Positions 10,073-19,747 of a stretch of 64,000 bases of DNA are shown piece after piece. Under the pieces are notes generated by a model. That model was not told where the DNA came from. It ran no database searches and saw nothing but the letters and a program-made list of their open reading frames with translations. Every line of letters starts with the position of its first letter. The stretch's first letter is position 1. The stretch comes from Dyadobacter diqingensis (GTDB taxonomy: Bacteria > Bacteroidota > Bacteroidia > Cytophagales > Spirosomataceae): the NCBI RefSeq assembly GCF_024220585.1, contig NZ_JAMXKF010000001.1:186001-250000 (forward strand). Direction: 5' to 3'. The position numbers and the translations under genes were made by a program.

Positions 10073-12838
10073 CTATTCAAATGCCCTGCGAATAATTTCC
10101 GCCTGCTCCTGTGCATGGATTTTGGCAAATCCTGTCGATGGCGACGCACTTGAACGACGGGCAATTACTTCCAATGGTTTGCTTCCATTGTACATACGAA
10201 GCATGAAAGTCCAGCCACCCATGTTAAAAGGCTCTTCCTGCACCCAAAATACTTTCGCATTTTCATAAAGTGCAAGATGTTCGTCTATTTGTTTTTGCGG
10301 GAAAGGATGCATTTGTTCCAAACGAATGATAGCAACATCATCTCGTTTATCCTTTTGCTGTCTTTCATACAATTCATAATACAGTTTACCTGTACACAAC
10401 AACACTTTTGTCACCTTTTTAGGATCAACAAAACTGTCTCCGATCGTCTCCTTAAATGTTCCTGTCGTAAGGTCTTCAAGCGGCGATACGCAAAGCGGAT
10501 GTCTTAACATCGACTTCGGTGACATCACGATCAAAGGCTTACGGAACGGGAATTTCAACTGACGACGCATCAAGTGGAAGAAGTTAGCCGGCGTGGTCAC
10601 GTTTGCAACAATGATGTTGTAATCCGCTGCCAATTGCAGGTAACGTTCCGGACGCGCATTGGAGTGTTCCGGGCCCTGGCCTTCGTATCCGTGCGGAAGA
10701 AGCATCACAAGTCCGGTCCAGCGATCCCATTTCGTTTCACTTGAAGAAACAAACTGGTCAATAATTACCTGCGCACCATTGGCAAAATCACCAAACTGAG
10801 CTTCCCAGATAACCAATGCATTCGGGTTTGCCATCGAATATCCGAACTCGAAACCAAGCACGGCGTATTCCGACAATAGTGAGTTATAGATCATGAAAGG
10901 CCCTTGTCCTTCCTGAATGTGCTCTAAATTACTGTAAGAATAATTCGTTTCAACATCATGCAAAACCGCATGACGGTGAGAGAAAGTACCACGCTGAACA
11001 TCCTGTCCGCTTAAACGAACAATATTTCCTTCTGTTAAAATTGAACCGTAAGCAAGCAACTCAGCAGTTGCCCAGTTTACTTCCTTCTTCTCAAAAATCA
11101 TTTGCTCACGATCTTTCAGAAGTTTGTCAATTTGTTTCAGTCTCTGGAAACCTTCCGGCGTATTGATGATGGCCTTTCCAACTTTTTCAAGTACTTCAAG
11201 CGCAACACCTGTCTCAGGAGATTTTTCAAAATCTACCGGGGTAGACTTCCTGAGCGTATGCCATTCCTGTTCAAGTTTTGGCAAAACATAAGGCAATGCT
11301 TTTTGTTTTACCATGTCAAGACGCTCCTGAAGCAGGGTCTTGAACTCTTTATCCATATTGGCTGCCAGCTGGGCATCCACATCACCACGATCCGCCAGCG
11401 TTTTCTGATAGATCTCACGCGGGTTCTGGTGATTTTCAATTGATTTGTAAAGAACCGGCTGTGTAAACTTAGGTTCATCTGCTTCGTTATGGCCATGACG
11501 ACGATAGCAAACCATGTCGATGAAGATATCCTTGTTGAATTTCTGACGATATTCAACTGCCAGTCGCATACAGAATACAACCGCCTCAGGATCATCACCG
11601 TTTACGTGAAGAACCGGTGCATCAACGATTTTAGCAACATCCGTACAGTAGATACTTGAACGTGCATCAACAAAATCAGTTGTAAATCCAACCTGGTTAT
11701 TGATCACGAAATGGATCGTACCACCTGTGTAATATCCGTTCAGACCAGACATCTGAGTCACTTCATACACAATCCCCTGACCTGCTACCGCTGCATCTCC
11801 GTGAATAACCACAGGAAGCACACGGTCATAATCAGACTCGTACATACCGTCAGCTCGCGCGCGGATATACCCTTCAACAACCGGATTTACCGCCTCAAGG
11901 TGAGACGGGTTCGGTGCCAGTTTCAAATGAACCTGGTTCCCATTTTCAGCAGTGATCTGGCTCGCATAACCCATGTGGTATTTCACATCGCCATCCCCCC
12001 AAACCTGATCAGGCAGGTTACCTTCAAATTCATTGAAGATCTGTCCGTAGGTTTTCTGCATCACATTGGCCAACACGTTCAGACGACCGCGGTGAGCCAT
12101 TCCGATCATAACCTCAACCACACCCATTTCCGCAGCTTTGTTGATCATTGCGTCAAGGGCTGGTATCGTCGTTTCTCCACCTTCCAGCGAGAAACGTTTC
12201 TGACCAAGATATTTGGTATGAAGGAAGTTTTCGAAAACAACCGCCTCATTCAACTTCGAAAGAATATGTTTTTTCTCATCGATAGAGAAAGACATGTTCA
12301 GCGCTTCTTTCTCTATTTTTTTCCGCAACCAGTTTTTTTGCTCGCGGTCACGGATATAGAGATATTCAAATCCGATATTTCCTGAATATATCGTTTTTAA
12401 TGAATCTACAATTTCACGCAGCGTTGCAGGGCGTCCAAAAACTTCGGCGCCTGCTTCAAATACAGAATCCAGATCCTCAACTCCAAGATTAAAATCGCTC
12501 AGTTCCAATTGTGGCTTGCGGTCTTTTCTCTTCTGGATCGGATTGGTGGTAGCCAGTAAGTGTCCTCTTGAACGGTATCCACGAATTAAGTGAACCACCT
12601 CCATTTCCTTTCGGATCTGAGCTGCGTCCACCTTACCGGCAGATGCTACCTCCTTTCCATTACTGGTACCATTGGCATGTCCATTGCCGTTGGCAGGGTA
12701 CTTTTGATAAAAATCAAACCCTTCAAAAAACTTTTGCCAACCTTCGTCTACGGAGGTTGAATCTTGCTTATAGGAATTGTATAATTCCTCTATGTAAGCG
12801 GCGTCGGAATTTGCTATATATGTGTATTTATCCATCAC
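10073..12838 (-). CDS. sucA: 2-oxoglutarate dehydrogenase E1 component
   Basis: 921 residues, the normal size of the homodimeric E1o. It decarboxylates 2-oxoglutarate with thiamine diphosphate and passes the succinyl group to lipoyl-E2. The short N-terminal E1o segment (AAYIEELYNSYKQD) is present. The thiamine-binding region includes HGDAAVAGQGIVYEV, and the transketolase-like part has FGYSMANPNALVIWEAQFGD. The C-terminal part (VWVQEEPFNMGGW) is complete. It is the first gene of the sucA-sucB pair. Confidence 0.97.
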   Translation of the reverse strand: MMDKYTYIANSDAAYIEELYNSYKQDSTSVDEGWQKFFEGFDFYQKYPANGNGHANGTSNGKEVASAGKVDAAQIRKEMEVVHLIRGYRSRGHLLATTNPIQKRKDRKPQLELSDFNLGVEDLDSVFEAGAEVFGRPATLREIVDSLKTIYSGNIGFEYLYIRDREQKNWLRKKIEKEALNMSFSIDEKKHILSKLNEAVVFENFLHTKYLGQKRFSLEGGETTIPALDAMINKAAEMGVVEVMIGMAHRGRLNVLANVMQKTYGQIFNEFEGNLPDQVWGDGDVKYHMGYASQITAENGNQVHLKLAPNPSHLEAVNPVVEGYIRARADGMYESDYDRVLPVVIHGDAAVAGQGIVYEVTQMSGLNGYYTGGTIHFVINNQVGFTTDFVDARSSIYCTDVAKIVDAPVLHVNGDDPEAVVFCMRLAVEYRQKFNKDIFIDMVCYRRHGHNEADEPKFTQPVLYKSIENHQNPREIYQKTLADRGDVDAQLAANMDKEFKTLLQERLDMVKQKALPYVLPKLEQEWHTLRKSTPVDFEKSPETGVALEVLEKVGKAIINTPEGFQRLKQIDKLLKDREQMIFEKKEVNWATAELLAYGSILTEGNIVRLSGQDVQRGTFSHRHAVLHDVETNYSYSNLEHIQEGQGPFMIYNSLLSEYAVLGFEFGYSMANPNALVIWEAQFGDFANGAQVIIDQFVSSSETKWDRWTGLVMLLPHGYEGQGPEHSNARPERYLQLAADYNIIVANVTTPANFFHLMRRQLKFPFRKPLIVMSPKSMLRHPLCVSPLEDLTTGTFKETIGDSFVDPKKVTKVLLCTGKLYYELYERQQKDKRDDVAIIRLEQMHPFPQKQIDEHLALYENAKVFWVQEEPFNMGGWTFMLRMYNGSKPLEVIARRSSASPSTGFAKIHAQEQAEIIRRAFE

Positions 12839-12863
12839 AAATGTGATTATTTCATTTACCCCG

Positions 12864-12897
12864 CAAAGTTACGAGACTTATGTAAACAAAACGCAAA
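12864..12897 (-). promoter_or_regulatory. Candidate sucA promoter
   Basis: On the minus strand a -7 box TAACTTTG (12864-12871) lies 26 bases before the sucA ATG. A TTTG for the -33 element is at 12894-12897, 22 bases upstream of the -7 box. This fits the Bacteroidota consensus TTTG...TAnnTTTG. Confidence 0.55.
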
Positions 12898-12947
12898 AAA
12901 TCTCCTTTTTACTAAACATCAAAGTAGATATTCCTGTATTGTTTGTC

Positions 12948-13886
12948 TCAATACTTTTGGAACCCATTCGGGTTTGGAACAAACTTCAACATTAGTTCGT
13001 GAATTCCTTTGGGTCCGGTGCCCACTGCATTAAATTGCTCGATTTGCTTCGTACTATAAAAATACCCAAGCCTGACATTCCGCCCAACCATCGCTTCGGC
13101 CGATAATTGTAAATAATTAATATTCGAACCTCCGTAAGAATACCCGCCGCCGGCATGGTAAGTTGCTCCAACTCCTACCTTTTCATTAAACCAGACACGG
13201 CCACCCACATCGAACCTTAGTTTGTAATCTTTTTCCTGTGCAAAGAGCAGATTGGGTAAAAGCTTCACATCGTCAGCAAGATCATAACTGCCGCCCACCA
13301 TCAGATATAAAGGGCGGCGATAATAAAAAGAGATCTGCTGCATGCCGAAACTTTGCGACAGCAGCTCAGGCTTGGAAAGTCCGACATAAAAATTTTCAGA
13401 ACGAAGCCAGGCACCGATACCTACACTTCCCAAAGCCCTGTTGTTGCTGTTCAAAGAAGAGCCTACATCAAAAACCGGAAGCAGGTTAATACCTCCCTGG
13501 CCGCCTAACCCCAGTTTCCATTTATCAGAAATGGACAGATGGTAAGCAAAAGAAGCAGAGAAACCAGTGGTCGTAAAATAACTTGTCTGGTCATTCAAGG
13601 CCTGAAAACCAACCCCGAATTTGCCGTTTCCAAAGGTACCGTCAGCTGCAAAAGTCTGGCTGGTTGGAGAATTTTGAATCGTAAACCATTTGCGGCGAAA
13701 AATAGCCGTCATGTTAAATACTTCTCTGACACCGGTGAAGGCCGGGTTGATAGCCATCGGATTTTGCAAATACTGTTCATACAAAACCTCTCTTTGCGCA
13801 AAAGTCTTACCGGTGCTGACCCCAAATAATGCAATCACGGCAATTAAGGATAAAATGCGGCTTTGGAAACTTGTCATCATTATCAA
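12948..13886 (-). CDS. PorP/SprF family type IX secretion system membrane protein
   Basis: 312 residues. A signal peptide ends near FAQ. The family's opening pattern follows: YEQYLQNPMAINPAFTG. The rest is alternating beta strands consistent with an outer-membrane barrel. PorP/SprF proteins act with the type IX secretion machinery at the outer membrane, SprF with the gliding adhesin SprB. No adjacent large adhesin gene is seen, so its partner is unknown. Starts at 13886 or at the Met residues 3-4 codons in are equally possible. A 98-base gap separates it from the upstream barrel gene. Confidence 0.85.
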   Translation of the reverse strand: MIMMTSFQSRILSLIAVIALFGVSTGKTFAQREVLYEQYLQNPMAINPAFTGVREVFNMTAIFRRKWFTIQNSPTSQTFAADGTFGNGKFGVGFQALNDQTSYFTTTGFSASFAYHLSISDKWKLGLGGQGGINLLPVFDVGSSLNSNNRALGSVGIGAWLRSENFYVGLSKPELLSQSFGMQQISFYYRRPLYLMVGGSYDLADDVKLLPNLLFAQEKDYKLRFDVGGRVWFNEKVGVGATYHAGGGYSYGGSNINYLQLSAEAMVGRNVRLGYFYSTKQIEQFNAVGTGPKGIHELMLKFVPNPNGFQKY

Positions 13887-13984
13887 TCGTAGGGAATAAG
13901 TTTGGCACTATGACAAAAAAATGGCACGAGAATAACTCTCCTGCCATTTGTAATCTATTAAATTCGTTATTTTTCAACCATTAC

Positions 13985-16900
13985 TTAAAAATCATAACCC
14001 AAAGTTACATAAGGAATAGGTTTGTTTGTATATCCATTATCAACACCCCAGGCGTAGTCGAATTTCACATAAATACCGAAAACCGTGGTGCGCGCGCCAA
14101 TTCCGTAACCCATCAGATATGGATTTTTGTAATTGGTTACCGTTGCCTTCCATGGTTCTTCTACGCTACCGATGATTTCTGTATTCAAACTACTGTTTTC
14201 GCTGAACGGTCCTTTGCCCGTCCATGCTGTACCAATGTCACCAAAGCCTACGATCTGGAAGTTGCGCAATGTACTTGATGTAATAGCGCCGCGGTACAGA
14301 TATTTGATCAGCGGAATACGAAGCTCGGCATTCAACAACATATAACTCGTACCGGACATACGGTTCAGGTTAAATCCACGCAGATTGGTTGCGAAGTCGG
14401 TGAAGAAAATATCTCTGTTGTCCTTGCTGAAATCCAACGCATTTACACCCGTAGTGCGGGAATCCTTTTTGTTACCAATCCAGTTTTCCATCCCGCCCAT
14501 TACACTTTGTTTGGCAGCTTTACCTCCCGAATGGCTCATAGCAACGCGTGTTGCGAAGATCAGGTCACGGTGGATTTTTTGATAATGTCTCAAATCCAGA
14601 CTGATGCGATTAAAGCTTTCGTTGCTGTTGGATAAGCCCAGATAGCTGTCATAACGTATTTTGAAACGGGTTCCCTGCATCATGTTCATGCCGGTTTTGC
14701 TCGTATTGTCAAAAACAAATTCCGTTCTCAATCCGCCATAATTCGATTTCAGGTCAGGGTTTGACAGAATCAGGTCAATCATCCGGGTTGAAGTAAACAT
14801 CGGCGAAACGGTAAATCTGCTCGTCGTTGAGAACGGATAAGACGCTGAAATCATCACCTGATTAAAACGGTATTTCTGAGGTGCAACTTCCGAATCGATA
14901 TACAATGCCTTTCTGTCAACCCGCACACCGAAATCAATGCGGTGGACATTATTATTGTATTCGGCAAAAAGATCGCTGTTTCTGAAATTCGATGAAATAA
15001 ACAATCCCGCTTTGATCACGTGATTTTCCAGCAGATCATTCATCGAAATCGACTGCGCATAGCCAAACCCCCTGATCGGGTCGATGCGCCAGTCAGAACT
15101 TGCATCGTTGGTAATAAATAACCCTTTGTAGTTATAAGGACCTTTGATGGCAATGTTTTCGCGGGTTGCCCGGGTTCTGCTCAAAGTACCAGGTGAAGAA
15201 GGGAAAGTCCCTCTTCTCTGACGCGATTCAAATGTTTTTAAAACATCTTCATCAAACTGATAATTATCTGTATCAACCTCACCCTCTTTTAAAGCCAGTT
15301 TGGGTGCTTCCGTTTTCACGGGCGCTTTCACCGAATCAGGTTTTGCAGCAGCGGCTGCAGGCTTCGCACCGTCACCACCAACAATATCACCCTTCAGCAA
15401 AGATGGCGTATCCAAAGACGCACTTCCGTCAAAACCATTTTTAAAGGCGGCCGTGTTGTAGCCATCATTAAGATAGGTGTAGGCAATAGCCCCTCCTGAT
15501 TTCAGCGTGATATCTGCATTTCTGATACTCTGAATATAATTGGTTACCTGCGTGCTCGTATTGGAAGCCCTGTTGTATTTGAAAACATTGCTTACACCTT
15601 TTGCATTGGACAGGTAATAAACATCATTGTCATCTGCATAAACCGGTGCTACTTTCACCTTGGGATCCGCGGGAGTTAATCTTGCCAACGTTTCAGCACG
15701 CGGAGAACCATCATGTTCAAACACCGATAAGCCAGCAGAAAGTGTTTTGAAATTGCCTTTGTCAACGCCTAATGAATCAGTCGGGCGGTTGGAGGCAAAA
15801 ACAACTTTTCTGGAAGAACCCTGAACAAACCTTGGAGACACATCATCGTACAAGTCATTGGTTAAGGCAATCAGGGAAGTACGTGATACACTGACCAGGA
15901 ATAAATCATTTTGCCCGTTCTTGTCGGCACTTACCACCAGCATCGTTCCATCTGTTGAAATATCCATATCGCTGATCTGATCCAGTCCGCGGATATTCCT
16001 TTTCAATTTTATCTTGATTTTCTTGGAATCCAGATTTTCGTACAGATAAAAATTCTGACGGCCATTTTCAGAGGCCAGAATCGCGAGCGTATTATTTCTT
16101 GACCAGCCTAAAAGCGGTGGCTGCGTTTTCATTCGTCCGCCGATGATATCAAGTTTACCCTGGCGGATTATTTTTTTAGACCCTGATTCACTGTTGAAAA
16201 GATAAACCCGATAACGTCCGTTTTTGATCTCACTCACAGCAGTCCATTTTTTATCCGGAGAGATTTTAATGGCTGCGTTGGCATCATTTGCCGTCAGCTC
16301 GTTTAATTTATATTTCCAGGCTGGTTTTGGATCCGTGTAAAACTGCTCTGCTTTTTTGTTAATGTTCAGATAATAAGCGCGCCAGTCTCTCAAAAAGCGG
16401 TTATAAGAAGGAACACCCAGTGTACTGGTAATACTGGTCTGCTCGGTGCGGATGATCCGGGTCAGGTTAAGAATATCGGAAATTTTATCTTTTCCGTAGC
16501 GTTCAGCAATATAATTCCAGATCGAATGGCCAATCAGCGCTGCGTCATTTCCAGTCAGTAAAGTCGGTTTTCTTACATTTCGGTTTTTCAGAAAATCGCG
16601 CATGTAATCGTTAAGCTCGGGTGACCAGCCTTCCGAAATATAAGCTGCCGCACCTGACATAAACCATTCCGGAACTGTAAGTAAAAGCGAGCTTTGAAGC
16701 GCTTCCTTCATATTTCCACCATAGAGCATATCGTATACAAACAGTAAACTGATGTCCTTCACAAGTTTCTTTTTGAAACCGATCTGATCGCCAGTGTAAG
16801 CAACCTCTACACGAGACTGGCCCAGATCAAGTTTTTTATCTTCAAGATTCTCGAAAGTCGACAAGCCCATATTACTTTGTTCAAGTTCCTGAGGGGAATT

Positions 16901-17197
16901 GTACAGGAAAATTTTCACGCGGCTGTAAGGCGTCCAACCCAAAACATCTGTAATTTTATCAAACTCACTTTCAGCATATTGCGCCGTAAGCTTGGCCAAT
17001 GCTGTACCTCCCTGGTAGTGATAGATCTCAAAATTGGTCGTTCTGAAAATCTTCCAGTTAAAGGTTTTGTATTGCACACGGTTTTTTCCGAATACCTCCT
17101 GAGAAGGATAACGTTGTGCAGTTGTTTCCACGCTCGCAAAAAGAAGCGCAAAAAAAGTACCTGATAGGGTTAGCTTGTGTATAATTTTTATTCTCAT
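13985..17197 (-). CDS. Outer-membrane protein: peptidase MA-like domain, beta-propeller and Omp85-type barrel
   Basis: 1070 residues with a signal peptide ending near TTAQ. Residues about 40-290 resemble the gluzincin-like peptidase MA fold (TNFEIYHYQGG, VPEWFMSGAAAYISEGW), but no HExxH is present. Residues about 300-600 hold TolB/WD40-like blades (SPDKKWTAVSE, STDGTMLVVSADKNGQ, VFASNRP). An Ala/Pro/Lys-rich linker sits near 620-660. The C-terminal part ends as a surface-antigen barrel with FATNLRGFNLNRMSG and terminal LGYDF. It may bind or insert substrates at the outer membrane; function unknown. It lies 16 bases behind the FAD oxidoreductase gene, probably in one operon with it and cmk. 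Confidence 0.8.
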   Translation of the reverse strand: MRIKIIHKLTLSGTFFALLFASVETTAQRYPSQEVFGKNRVQYKTFNWKIFRTTNFEIYHYQGGTALAKLTAQYAESEFDKITDVLGWTPYSRVKIFLYNSPQELEQSNMGLSTFENLEDKKLDLGQSRVEVAYTGDQIGFKKKLVKDISLLFVYDMLYGGNMKEALQSSLLLTVPEWFMSGAAAYISEGWSPELNDYMRDFLKNRNVRKPTLLTGNDAALIGHSIWNYIAERYGKDKISDILNLTRIIRTEQTSITSTLGVPSYNRFLRDWRAYYLNINKKAEQFYTDPKPAWKYKLNELTANDANAAIKISPDKKWTAVSEIKNGRYRVYLFNSESGSKKIIRQGKLDIIGGRMKTQPPLLGWSRNNTLAILASENGRQNFYLYENLDSKKIKIKLKRNIRGLDQISDMDISTDGTMLVVSADKNGQNDLFLVSVSRTSLIALTNDLYDDVSPRFVQGSSRKVVFASNRPTDSLGVDKGNFKTLSAGLSVFEHDGSPRAETLARLTPADPKVKVAPVYADDNDVYYLSNAKGVSNVFKYNRASNTSTQVTNYIQSIRNADITLKSGGAIAYTYLNDGYNTAAFKNGFDGSASLDTPSLLKGDIVGGDGAKPAAAAAKPDSVKAPVKTEAPKLALKEGEVDTDNYQFDEDVLKTFESRQRRGTFPSSPGTLSRTRATRENIAIKGPYNYKGLFITNDASSDWRIDPIRGFGYAQSISMNDLLENHVIKAGLFISSNFRNSDLFAEYNNNVHRIDFGVRVDRKALYIDSEVAPQKYRFNQVMISASYPFSTTSRFTVSPMFTSTRMIDLILSNPDLKSNYGGLRTEFVFDNTSKTGMNMMQGTRFKIRYDSYLGLSNSNESFNRISLDLRHYQKIHRDLIFATRVAMSHSGGKAAKQSVMGGMENWIGNKKDSRTTGVNALDFSKDNRDIFFTDFATNLRGFNLNRMSGTSYMLLNAELRIPLIKYLYRGAITSSTLRNFQIVGFGDIGTAWTGKGPFSENSSLNTEIIGSVEEPWKATVTNYKNPYLMGYGIGARTTVFGIYVKFDYAWGVDNGYTNKPIPYVTLGYDF

Positions 17198-17213
17198 TTT
17201 TCTGCTGCTTACT

Positions 17214-18290
17214 TCAACGGAAATATAACGAAAAATACCTCTTAATATTCACTGTTTCATTCAATTCTTTATCCATTTCAAGATATTCTGTAAACTGGTT
17301 CGCAAAAAAAGGTGCAAGTGTGACGCCCTTTGTACCAAGACCATTAAAAATACCTACCCTTGGATGCTCGGGATGGATCCCCACCATTGGCCTGCGGTCG
17401 TGCGAGGAAGGCCGGATGCCAGCCAGCTGACCGGTAATGGTATACGGCACTTTCAATAAAGGTTTCAGTTTACCTTCCAGCTCCTGCGCCGCCGCTTCCG
17501 TGGTTTCCCAATCCAGGGGGTCCCATGAATAAGTTGCCCCTACCCTGCAACGCGAACCGGAAATGGGTAAAATAAAAATCCCCTGATTTACGATCTGATC
17601 CCCAGCCGCTGGAATATCCACTTCCAGAATCTGCCCTTTCACCGGCGTAAACGGAAGCCAGCTAAACCAGTCATTATCCCTTGCATTGAACCCCTGACAA
17701 AGAATAACCTTATCAAAGCCAAAATCTTTCCAGCCGACACGCTCCTCAGAAACGACCAGATCAGCGACATCGAAGGAGGATTCTATATATTGACTGATAC
17801 TTTCGAAATAGTCACGGCTTTTGTCCAGTAATAAAGGAAGATCAACCCAACCCGAGCGGATTACTTCCATTCCGCCAAAGGGCGCATGGACATGTTCGGG
17901 AATATTTTGCTGCTCCGAAGTCGGCCTGATATATTTTGAGATTCCCGCATCTGCGGTTTGGGCCAAATATGAATTTTGCTCTTCAATCGAGCGGAATGGC
18001 CTGAAAATAGATGCCTGGTGCAAAACTTTTACACCGAGTTTTTCCTGCACTCTTCCATAAAATTGCTGGGCATAAGGAAACAGATCGTCTGCCAGCCAGG
18101 TTTTAACAAGCTTTTTACCCGTTAACGGATTAAAAATTCCTGCGGCAACTTTTGAAGAAGAGGGCAGGGACGAATCATTGACCAGTAACACCTTTTTACC
18201 CGCCTCATGTAAATGCCAGGCCAGCGAGGTGCCAGCGATACCTTGTCCTACAATGAGATAATCATAAAACTTATCAGAGCTTGCTGTCAT
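17214..18290 (-). CDS. FAD-dependent oxidoreductase of the DAO (D-amino acid oxidase) fold
   Basis: 358 residues. The N-terminal dinucleotide motif IVGQGIAGTSLAWHLHEAG binds FAD. SSSKVAAGIFNPLTGKKLVKTW and the C-terminal GIRPSSHDRRPMVGIHPEHP / FNGLGTKGVTLAPFFA fit the DAO superfamily (glycine oxidase, MnmC C-terminal domain). The substrate cannot be read; the GLGTKGVT region resembles MnmC-type oxidases. It begins 6 bases after cmk and precedes the large outer-membrane protein gene by 16 bases. Confidence 0.82.
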   Translation of the reverse strand: MTASSDKFYDYLIVGQGIAGTSLAWHLHEAGKKVLLVNDSSLPSSSKVAAGIFNPLTGKKLVKTWLADDLFPYAQQFYGRVQEKLGVKVLHQASIFRPFRSIEEQNSYLAQTADAGISKYIRPTSEQQNIPEHVHAPFGGMEVIRSGWVDLPLLLDKSRDYFESISQYIESSFDVADLVVSEERVGWKDFGFDKVILCQGFNARDNDWFSWLPFTPVKGQILEVDIPAAGDQIVNQGIFILPISGSRCRVGATYSWDPLDWETTEAAAQELEGKLKPLLKVPYTITGQLAGIRPSSHDRRPMVGIHPEHPRVGIFNGLGTKGVTLAPFFANQFTEYLEMDKELNETVNIKRYFSLYFR

Positions 18291-18296
18291 GAAATG

Positions 18297-19001
18297 TTAT
18301 TTATTTTCACGACCACGAAGTACCAAACCTATTTGTTCATCGGCCAGCCGCACAACCATTTCCACCTGCTCATCAAGCGTCATCATGGAGTTATCGATAT
18401 AAACCGCATCCTCTGCTTGTCTTAACGGACTTTCGGCGCGGGTTGTATCGATATGATCACGCATTTTTAAATTTTCAGCAATTTCCGCCAGACCGATCAG
18501 CTCACCTTTTGCCAGCAGTTCTAGCTGACGGCGTTGCGCACGGATCATCGGATCGGCGGTCATAAATATTTTCAGTTCAGCCTGCGGAAAAACCACGGTA
18601 CCAATATCACGGCCGTCCATGACAAGCCCCTTGCTTTTTCCCATGCGCTGCTGCTGGGCAACCAGTGCATGGCGTACGTCTCCAATGGCACTGACCGTGC
18701 TGACCTGCTCGGAAACATACATTTTACGGATTTCATCTTCCACATTAAGGCCATTCAGATAGGTATCATTGGTACCTTTCTCCTTATGGCGGCGAAATGT
18801 AATATGGATATCGCTTAACGCTTTCTGAATTTCTTTCGGATTGGAAATCGAGATATGATTTTGAAGGAAAAATAATGTCACTGCGCGATACATAGCTCCT
18901 GTATCTATGTAGGCGTAATTCAGCTGCTGGGCAACCTGCTTGGCAGTTGTGCTTTTCCCACAGCTTGAATATCCATCAATCGCAACAATTATTTTCGGCA
19001 T
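18297..19001 (-). CDS. cmk: Cytidylate kinase
   Basis: 234 residues, the usual length. It phosphorylates CMP and dCMP with ATP in pyrimidine salvage. The P-loop is AIDGYSSCGKSTTAKQVA, followed by YIDTGAMYRAVT. VMDGRDIGTVVFPQAELKIF carries the conserved nucleotide-binding Asp, and the lid is TADPMIRAQRRQLE. The start at 19001 gives the expected MPKIIVAIDG. Confidence 0.95.
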   Translation of the reverse strand: MPKIIVAIDGYSSCGKSTTAKQVAQQLNYAYIDTGAMYRAVTLFFLQNHISISNPKEIQKALSDIHITFRRHKEKGTNDTYLNGLNVEDEIRKMYVSEQVSTVSAIGDVRHALVAQQQRMGKSKGLVMDGRDIGTVVFPQAELKIFMTADPMIRAQRRQLELLAKGELIGLAEIAENLKMRDHIDTTRAESPLRQAEDAVYIDNSMMTLDEQVEMVVRLADEQIGLVLRGRENK

Positions 19002-19145
19002 ACTTTCAAGGTTTAATATCTGGCCGGATTACCCGGCCAGGATCTAAAATGCAAAATACTAATATCTGCAAAAGTATAAGAAAGTAAGCGGGAGACGAAC
19101 TTTTTTATATACTTACTTGAAAACAGCCTCGGTCACATTTTATAA

Positions 19146-19730
19146 CTAATTCTCCACTAAAAAGATAACCATGCTCCGGGCTCCATGCGCACCAATCACC
19201 AGCGACTGCTCGATGTCGGCTGTTTTGGAAGGACCGGCGATAAAGCAGCCCCAGCCTGTTGTATCCAAAAGCCTTTTGTAGGCATCGTGCATGTTGTTGA
19301 CCAATGCATTTCTCGGAATAACAAAAGCAAGATTCTGCGTAATGAAAGGCAAAACCCGATGTTGCAAGTGACGATCAGAAATCCATACCGCACCATTTTC
19401 TGCCACGCCGAACTCAGCCTGCAAAATCGCAATTTCAATCATTTCAAGCTCATGAGGATCCTGAACCTGCAAACTGAAATCAGCCCAGGAAGATAAAGCC
19501 TCAACGGTTGTCGCTTTGTTGACAACACCTGCGTACATCTCCTCTACTTTTTCTTTGAGTTCATCCAGCGAACCCACCACAATCACCTCAGTATAAATAG
19601 CCTGTAAAATCTCTTTAAATTTCACTTCCGTATTTTCATAACCGCTTTCAAAAGTATAATGCAGCGGTAACGCAGTTTCGGAAGGTTTGTTCAGCTTAAC
19701 CTGCTGAAGAATTTTCTCACGTGAGCTCAT
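19146..19730 (-). CDS. lutC: LutC-type LUD-domain protein of lactate utilization
   Basis: 194 residues, LUD domain. In Bacillus and others LutA, LutB and LutC together form an iron-sulfur L-lactate dehydrogenase that makes pyruvate. Features seen are the LUD core (QAEFGVAENGAVWISDRH) and the C-terminal AGPSKTADIEQSLVIGAHGARSM. It starts 17 bases after lutB, so the two are an operon. The link to the upstream deoxysugar genes suggests its lactate is made inside the cell. Confidence 0.9.
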   Translation of the reverse strand: MSSREKILQQVKLNKPSETALPLHYTFESGYENTEVKFKEILQAIYTEVIVVGSLDELKEKVEEMYAGVVNKATTVEALSSWADFSLQVQDPHELEMIEIAILQAEFGVAENGAVWISDRHLQHRVLPFITQNLAFVIPRNALVNNMHDAYKRLLDTTGWGCFIAGPSKTADIEQSLVIGAHGARSMVIFLVEN

Positions 19731-19747
19731 GATTTTCTTATCCTAAA

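Noticed and set aside
11711..12385. 224-codon plus-strand frame opposite sucA
   Set aside because: It is a shadow of the conserved sucA coding frame and has no recognisable domain.
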